A stretch of DNA of 64,000 nucleotides, from positions 436,027,080 to 436,091,079 of the forward strand of contig CM068373.1 in assembly GCA_034769895.1 (NCBI GenBank). The letters run 5' to 3'. Shown piece after piece: positions 57,640-64,000 of the stretch. The notes beneath the pieces were generated by a model. That model was not told where the DNA came from. It searched no databases and worked only from the letters and a program-made list of their open reading frames with translations. The translations under genes were made by a program, and so were the position numbers. The DNA comes from Magicicada septendecula. Taxonomy: Eukaryota; Arthropoda; Insecta; Hemiptera; Cicadidae. The number at the start of each line of letters is the position of its first letter. Position 1 is the stretch's first letter.

Positions 57640-58410
57640 GTATTGCATTTGGTGCCCAGCAATATATGGAAGATTTGGACACTCAAAAACATTTGACAAC
57701 CATACAGAGTGCAAATACAAGTTGAACTGTAGACTCTTTTAAAAATAAAGTGGCAAAGACAAATGTCCTTGTTACTGCAGAGAAATAAACCATACTTTCA
57801 TAGCACAATGCAAGACATGAACAGAATTTCAGATCTACTGACTGTCAATGTAAGCTTATCACCAAGTTGTATGACCAAAGTATAACTCCTAGGATTGTCT
57901 CTGAGGCTAGAGCAGTTAATGTCCTTGCTTCTAATTGTTTGATAATGTCAGATCTGAACTCGACAAAGCCAATTTTGAAACTTAACAATAGATTTGTTTA
58001 ACAGTCAATATGACATATGGTATTAAGGTCGGGATTTTAGAGGTTGACAATGTCAGTACAGAAATTGGAAAAATGTTGTCAGATTAAAAGTTAAAATGTT
58101 AAAGAACTATGGTTTAGAACATAAATTAGTTTGTTTCTGTTTGGACAACCACAAATGCAAATTTTAGAGGGGAACAAAAAAAAATGTTCACAAAAGAGTT
58201 TAAAAGAAGTTTGGTAAGAGAATATTAGGCATAGGATGTGCACCATATATGGAACTTAAAAAAAGACTAATATCATTTTCTGCCTTCCAGGTACCGTACT
58301 TCTGCTACAACTCAAATACTCTTTTCTGTACTGAAACATGTGGGGTTCTGAGAAAGTACACTAGGAATCTAACCCAGTATGCTTGTGTCCTTACTTTGTT
58401 CTCAGAAATG
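57640..58410 (+). pseudogene. hAT-like transposase relic (copy B)
   Basis: Counterpart of 49497-50280; begins with the AQQYMEDLDTQKHLTTIQ-type block. Heavily decayed. Confidence 0.4.
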
Positions 58411-58805
58411 TCACCAACCCAGTAAAATGGTTATTAATAGTTTTACAGGTTTTTATTATTCATTCACAACTGGTGGTTTTTAATAATGGCTTTTAGAAGA
58501 GAGTACACAATTATAATAAACAAAATGAATGTGTAGGCTAAACTTGTTGACCATGAATCTAAGTGTTACCCATAGATTACCATAAAACTTAGGCATTAGG
58601 TTTTGCTGGCCAATATCGTGATTTGTAGGAAATTAAAAATTCCACTACTGAATAAAATTAATTAGAACTCTATGATTTTCAAAATCCGCCAAAAATCAAT
58701 GGAAACTCGATTATAACTAAACTTATTTAATTACATATTTTGTTATATTCTGCGACTAAATAAACCTTGTTGTTATATGCAGTGAGATGTAATAATTTTA
58801 TACTC

Positions 58806-58880
58806 TTGGATTTCGTTGTCCATGATGTGTCCGTTACTTAACTAAATACGACTATTATTTTAACGACTCAGAACACAAAC
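58806..58880 (-). mobile_element. PLE terminal fragment at the B/C junction
   Basis: TTGGATTTCGTTGTCCATGA then TGTGTCCGTTACTTAACTAA is the outer extension and end of the PLE also seen at 55088-55127 and 60965-61010, here cut off after about 75 bp. It sits exactly between copies B and C. Confidence 0.8.
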
Positions 58881-59135
58881 TTACATTAACACCGCACAAA
58901 CTTAAATTACACTTCTGGTTTATTTTCTACTCACATCTTGTATATTTCCTACCATTAATTTTGAATACATTTACTCCAGACTAAGCTAGAGAAGTTGGAT
59001 GTGTTCAACTTAAGGTGTTTCTAAGTAGCCATTAGCAGACACTGAGGTCATATGACTCACTAGCCACTACCGAGTAGCGCCCCAGTCGCCCAGTGTGACA
59101 GTGCAGTACAGTGAAGTAGTGTCTCTATTGTCACC

Positions 59136-59520
59136 ATGTGCTTGTCTCTGCACTTCTTTTGGTTTTGTTGTTGTAATGTGCCTTTTGAGTGTTCTATTTC
59201 TACATGTACAGTGAATGATTCATTAAAATGGTCGAGTGATGAAATAATTATATTCATTAACGTATATAGAAAATGTGGTTATCTGTGGGACATTACATCC
59301 ATAGAGTATTTGAAACACGACGCGATAAAACTGCTTTCACTTGGTTGCTAGATGAGCTGGAACTTCCCTGATTACCAGCAAAAGGAGATGCTTTAAAATA
59401 CAAAATTAAAACACTCCTTGATGCTTTTCATAATGAACTGAATAAAATTAAACATTCTGAAAGCGTAGTGCCACAACTGAAGACGGATACAAACCAAATT
59501 TACTTTGGTGACACTAAATC
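59136..59520 (+). pseudogene. MADF domain relic (copy C)
   Basis: Encodes NDSLKWSSDEIIIFINVYRK, CGYLWDITSIEYLKHDAIK, then after a one-base shift AFTWLLDELELP and KYKIKTLLDAFHNELNKIKH. This fits the MADF pattern (Y/F...LWD...Y...R...W..I...L...V...K...LR..F..E..K). MADF domains bind DNA in insect regulators and in PIF/Harbinger accessory proteins. No nuclease accompanies it. Confidence 0.65.
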
Positions 59521-60964
59521 TAGCAACTCCTGAAACTTTGGTAAGGCTAACCGCATGATCTAATGTGGTACGATTGGGGGTCCTCAATTGCCAGCTCTCT
59601 GATTAGTGTTGTTGAAGTTCCCAGTTATTCATTCTACACATTGATTCCTGAACCAACATGCATTTATTTTTGTTCCTGATGTTATGCAGCAGCTCCTTAC
59701 AAAGCTCTAACACCAATCAGCAACAGGTGTCTCAAAGCCTCATGTCTCACACTCACAGATGACGTTCTGCACAATACTTTTTAACATCAAACCAATCTAC
59801 ACAACTATGTACTTTGCTGTACTAACCACTACTAAATGGCGGCTACCTAAAAACATTGTGACCTAGACTTACTAATAAAATGTAGTAGCAGGTATTTAGT
59901 AGTGACTAGTTAAGTAGCATAGTGTGATACAGGCTTCAGTGTCTGCCACATCTCAATATCTGCCAACATTTTCTGTCCTCACAGCCTGTGATTTGAAGGC
60001 CCCTGCTGTTCATAACAGTTTATATGCCATTGATCCAGGAAATTTATGGTCTACCATTACTTCTTGTTGTGTTTATTCAACAGTTGCTTAGAACTCTTCA
60101 TTTCAGGCACTTTATATAGGTGGCAATCAAATTTTATTTCTTAACTTCGACTGTTCCTGTAATATTTACCATCCATTCCAGTTCACCTTCTTATTTCATC
60201 ATTTCCAACCATGACTAGCCACTTGTTGAGTTACAACTTCTCCTCCAGCACCCAATTTTAACCGAACTTAACATTTCCCTATTTCTTTTATGTACATTCC
60301 ACACTTGTGATCCATAAACATCTATCACCTCCACTGTGATCTTTTATTTAAGACTTATAATTCTCTTGGATATTGGTTGGTTTTTATCTTAATAGGATGC
60401 AAATTCTTTAAAGCTATTCTTCATCTTCTATGTACCAGTCATATTTTTGTTCCTTTTTCATGATCGGGTTTATCCAATATAATCAGATATTTGTTAAACT
60501 GTATCAAAGACTTTTCTACAACTCAGGGTATGTCTGGCCACATTTCCATTACAATTTAAAACTCATACACTTCCTTGTTCAGTTGTCAAGACAGATCCAT
60601 TCCTGTAGAAACAAGTGATAGAAGTAGACTAATAATATACAGGTCAGTAATGGAAATCAAACGACTTACATTTTTATTTTTCTTCCCCTTCAGGTAGACT
60701 AATTTACTTACTTGCCTTCCAGATCTATGTCTGTGTGTTATTCTTAAATCTGTATTTGAATATTCATAAAACTAACTTTACAAAATAATAATTAACAAAT
60801 AAATCATGTTTAATCTAGTATTATGTGTAATAGACGGTTACAGACTGACCAGGATTGTCAAGTAATTGATAAAATTAACTAAGCTCTTGCAGACAAGTTG
60901 AAGGCTAATAAACAGGTAGGCCTATACATGTATTTGCCAAACCCTATTTTGATGTAAATAATAT

Positions 60965-61284
60965 TCTTGGATTTCGTTGTCCATGACATGTCCGTTACTT
61001 AACTAAATACAACTATTTCATTAACGACTCGGAACACAAAGTTTTTTATGAGTAAAAACATATAGTTGTACTTTACAACCTTAACCGGTTTTCACTTTTT
61101 AAAGGCTTCTTCAGAGGTTGCCACTGGTAGCGCTGTCCGTCCTGTTGTGGGCGACGGAATCGAATTTTGAAAGATTGATGTTTTGTGTGTGGGGTGAGAT
61201 GTGTTCGAATAATGCGTGCGATTTGAATTGTGTCTGTTTGTTTTTATTTGTTTTCGTGTGTTTGTATATCTCCAATTGTTGTAG
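60965..61284 (-). mobile_element. PLE fragment shared with copy B, truncated
   Basis: Right terminal arm and the first part of the endonuclease C-terminus (ISPHTQNINLSKFDSVAHN), cut at 61284. It includes a hammerhead-like core at about 61085-61122 on the minus strand. Confidence 0.85.
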
Positions 61285-61560
61285 AGCAGTGATGGGCAAA
61301 GTACGGCCTGCGGGCCAGATCCGGCCCCCAGACTGGTGTAATCCAGCCCGTGATAGAGTCCTGAATGACAACTTACCTACACACATTATTTACCATGTTC
61401 CCAGGAGAGAACAGTGTTCAGCTTTGTCAACCAAAAACAAAAATGCATTTTATCGTATCACATTGTATTTTTTCTGTGTCTGTATTATGAACACAAAAAA
61501 TGGTAACGGAATGGTGTCAGAGCATTCACAACAGTAGTACGAGAGCAAGAAAGACACGTC
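61285..61560 (+). mobile_element. hAT-type element end truncating copy C
   Basis: CAGTGATGGGCAAAGTACGG then CCTGCGGGCCAGATCCGGCC is a typical hAT terminal sequence (CAGTGRTGGGCAA...GCGGGCC). It starts abruptly inside PLE sequence. The other end and target duplication were not found; downstream to about 61700 has no gene. Confidence 0.55.
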
Positions 61561-61979
61561 ACAAGTGTACACAAATGTAGTTATCCCCATCACTCCAGCC
61601 GCCGCCTACCCCTCGCCCATCCTATCGGCACATCATGCCACAGTGGATGAGTAATACTCTCAGTCAGTCTGAGTCAGTGGCTTGTTACACAGCCTTTCTC
61701 AATTCAATATCGCGTATTCTTATAAGTTTAAATAAATAATTACCTTAATTTTATCCACTAAGTGATCTTCTTTTTCTAGATTACAACATGTTTCAGGGCT
61801 TATATCCCCATCTTCAGGTAAAAACAAAATCTACCCTATTGTTAGGGTTTCGTTAAAAAGTTCACAAAGACACAAACACACTTAAACAAATTAACATAGA
61901 ACATCGAGTTTGCATTGGAACACGCTACAACGGATCCAGTGCACTGGCCGAAGTCTGACTTCCAACTGATCCGTACACG
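61561..61979 (-). other. Non-coding, includes the 3' region of the right-edge PLE
   Basis: No reading frame. From about 61720 the minus strand is the 3' untranslated/terminal part of the PLE that follows, including the hammerhead-like core. Confidence 0.5.
61783..61817 (-). ncRNA. Hammerhead-ribozyme-like core, right-edge PLE
   Basis: Minus strand CTGAAGA, stem II GGG/CCC with an AT-rich loop, GAAA, then a 3-bp stem III ACA/TGT with loop TGT and GUA as the cleavage triplet. The order and short stem III match PLE hammerheads. Stem I pairing is not clear by eye. Confidence 0.55.
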
Positions 61980-64000
61980 CTATTCATGGTTTATTTTCAT
62001 TGCTGTGTCATATAGTTTATTTGACTTGAATGACAATTGTTCATTAAGTACCTGATTTTTATTCATTCTTAAGGCCTTGTATATTTCAAATTCTTCTAGG
62101 GCATCTAGTAGTTGACCCTTTTTACCTATATGTAAAGGTTCCAGATTCTCTTTAAATCCAGTGTATGTATGATTTTCATTCATTAGGTGTTGTGCGTAAT
62201 GCGATACATCAGTATTGGGGAACTTCTTAGGTAAATGTTCTTTGAATCTCTCGGAAAATTTTCTCCCCGTCTGGCCTATATAGATTTTATCGCATTCATT
62301 ACACCGGATCCTATAAACACCCGAACAATCCTCTAGTAATGCTGTGGTATGAGGCTTAATTGTGGTATTTGTCAATTTATTCGTGGTCCTGAACGAGACA
62401 ATAATCCCTAGCCTTTTTAGTTCATTATGTAGCATATTAGGTAGTATGTTCGTATATCTAGCGGCAACATATTGGGTTTTATCTTTAATTTTGTCCGATC
62501 GTTTTAATTTATTAGCGTGTTTATATATTATTTTATCAATGATTTTACTATTGTAACCATTCACTATTGCTATGTGTTTTATTATATTAATTTCATCGTT
62601 ATAGTCTTCTATGTCCATCGGTACATTCGTCAATCTATGTGCCAGTGCGTTGAAAGTTGCCATTTTTTGTGTGTAAGGATGATTGGAACTAGCACGTATG
62701 GCTATATCAGTTGTCGTTGGCTTTCTATTAATTTTAAAGTTAAGGAGGTTATTACGTTTATATGTGGTTACGTCCAGGAAATTCAACATATTGTTATACT
62801 CTACTTCCATAGTGAAATTAATATTACTGTTTATGCCGTTCAAAAAAGTAAGCAATCCGTCTATCTGTCTAAGAGTACCACCAAAAATTAAAAATGTGTC
62901 GTCTACGTACCATGTGTATGAGATGATTTTATTATATAACTTGTTTTTGTCAGAAAGTATGTACTTGTTCTCATAATGATTCATGTAAATTTCCACTAAA
63001 ATTCCACTCACCGGTGAACCCATGGCCAGCCCATCTTCTTGGATACAAAACTTGTTGTCGTGTGTAAAGTAATTCTGTTGTATAACAATTTTCAGTAAAA
63101 ATATAAGTTCTTCAATTTGTATCTGTTTTAAGACTTTTGTCTTGATTAAAAGTCTCTCGAGAATATTTATCGTTTCTAACACACGGGTATGTTCGTATAC
63201 AAATTCACTATGTCCATAGAGATTAGTTTATGGTTAGGCAGTACTTCAGAGTTTTTAACTTTGTTTATAAATTCTATTGTATTTTTTACACTATGTATGT
63301 TGTCCATTACTAAGCTGTTTTTAATAATTATTTGTAGCTTTTTGGCTACATTATAGCTTGGGGCAGTTGTATAATTTATTAATGGACGTATTGGTATATT
63401 AGGTTTGTGTAATTTTGGTAGTCCTCTGAAAGCAGGCGCTTTCGGATTTATATTTTTGATACGTCGTCTAGTTTGAGCATCGAATAAATTAACACATTTA
63501 TTTACCGCTGAATTTATGGCTCTTGTATATTTAATGGTGGGGTTATTATTTAGGGTCTTAATATTATTATCATTTATAAAATCATAGCATTTTTGTGTGT
63601 ATTCAGTTTTATTGATGATGACCACTGTACTACCTTTATCAGCTTTAATTATCGTTGCGTCAAAATTTTCTAATTTGCGTTTGATGTTCTTCGCGATTTT
63701 AATTTCATTACTAGGCCTCATGTCAAGCGTCCTACCCGACTGTAATGTACGATTTAATTTATAGTTGATTGCCACCCGTGTATCGTTCTGAATTTCCTGG
63801 TTTTTTATTTGTTTAATGACGGCTTCTGCATTTACAACTTCTCTTATTAACATGTCCTTTCCATAATCAGATAAATTATGCTGTAAACCCTTAGATAATA
63901 AACTACAATCTTCATTAGATAGTTCAATGTTCGTGAGGTTAGCTACACGCTTATAAAATTTGTGTTTACAAATTATGTTATCTGCTTTGTTTTGCTCGCG
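61980..64000 (-). pseudogene. Penelope-like RT and GIY-YIG protein, 5' end beyond window
   Basis: The reading frame enters from the right edge (ANLTNIELSNEDCSLLSKGL, a PLE N-terminal motif) and continues through KADKGSTVVIINKTEY, FRGLPKLHKPNIPIRPL and LISMDIVNLYTNIPV (first catalytic Asp). A one-base-type shift lies at 63176-63182 (GTGTGTTAG). The second frame (63182-61980) has GLAMGSPVSGILVEIYM, WYVDDTFLIF (catalytic pair), NFTMEVEYNNMLNFLD, RHAxNxLKR-type linker, then the endonuclease: SGVYRIRCNECDKIYIGQTG, FSERFKEHL, HLMNENHTY and LNEQLSFKSNKLYD. PLE RTs are telomerase-related and use the endonuclease for target priming. Only one lesion is seen in 2 kb. Confidence 0.92.

Larger units (their letters stand above)
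53523..58805 (+). repeat. Mosaic duplicated segment, copy B (with PLE inside)
   Basis: Direct partner of copy A. It has no RTE and no hAT: the sites read AGTGGTTAGTACA (about 56266-56278) and TGTCCCAC (56801-56808) once each. A PLE at 54266-55127 is unique to it and to copy C. It ends at TTTTATAC, where PLE terminal sequence begins. Confidence 0.87.
58904..61284 (-). repeat. Mosaic duplicated segment, copy C (inverted, shares B's PLE)
   Basis: Reverse complement of copy B from about 57540 back to the PLE. A block equal to 57108-57459 is missing at about 58983. It includes the same PLE insertion point as B (CCCTATTTTGATGTAAATAA, then the PLE right arm) and part of the PLE coding region, and stops where a hAT-like end begins. 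B and C form the arms of a palindrome with about 1.4 kb between them. Confidence 0.87.

Noticed and set aside
1..64000. tRNA or other host RNA genes
   Set aside because: No A-box/B-box pair with a cloverleaf could be supported by eye; a dedicated tRNA scan would settle it.

Overview
The window is eukaryotic, AT-rich DNA and almost entirely transposable-element sequence. I found no convincing host gene, tRNA or rRNA. An insect-like arthropod is the best guess. The evidence is a gypsy/errantivirus-type retroelement with an F-like env, together with mariner, Tigger, piggyBac, Merlin, hAT, RTE and Penelope-like elements (PLEs). Order and species cannot be called from the sequence.

Layout. 1-10368 is an errantivirus-like Ty3 element (gag, protease, RT, RNase H, integrase, env, 3' LTR; the 5' LTR lies left of the window). 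It carries about 1.1 kb of unknown DNA inside the protease and a head-to-head PLE inside env, and it abuts the 3' end of a mariner element. 11142-13384 is a complete Tigger/pogo element whose transposase has one in-frame stop. 13996-25650 is bounded by 410-bp LTR-like direct repeats. It holds a minus-strand acidic repeat protein of unknown function split by a 144-bp MITE, an internally deleted piggyBac and a hAT-type MITE. 27475-28235 is an IS630/Tc1-like transposase relic.

28493-61284 is dominated by three copies of one mosaic segment. Copy A (28493-50750) has been expanded by an RTE retrotransposon and by a three-deep nest: hAT (33790-48671), holding Merlin (37391-48489), holding a Ty3 element with 2.1-kb LTRs (38644-48300). 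Copy B (53523-58805) has the empty site for both the RTE and the hAT, but carries its own PLE. Copy C (58904-61284) is an inverted copy that shares B's PLE insertion. Target-site duplications and empty sites therefore give the order: A/B duplication, PLE into B, B/C inverted duplication; separately, RTE and then hAT, Merlin and Ty3 into A. 61700-64000 is a larger minus-strand PLE with RT and GIY-YIG domains that runs off the right edge.

Most coding regions are broken by stops, often TGA where CGA is likely (methylated-CpG-like decay), or by frameshifts. The long-LTR Ty3 element, Tigger, the RTE and the right-edge PLE are the least decayed. The most interesting points are the dated nest, the PLE ends with hammerhead-ribozyme-like cores, the PLE-associated palindrome, and the unrecognised acidic repeat protein.
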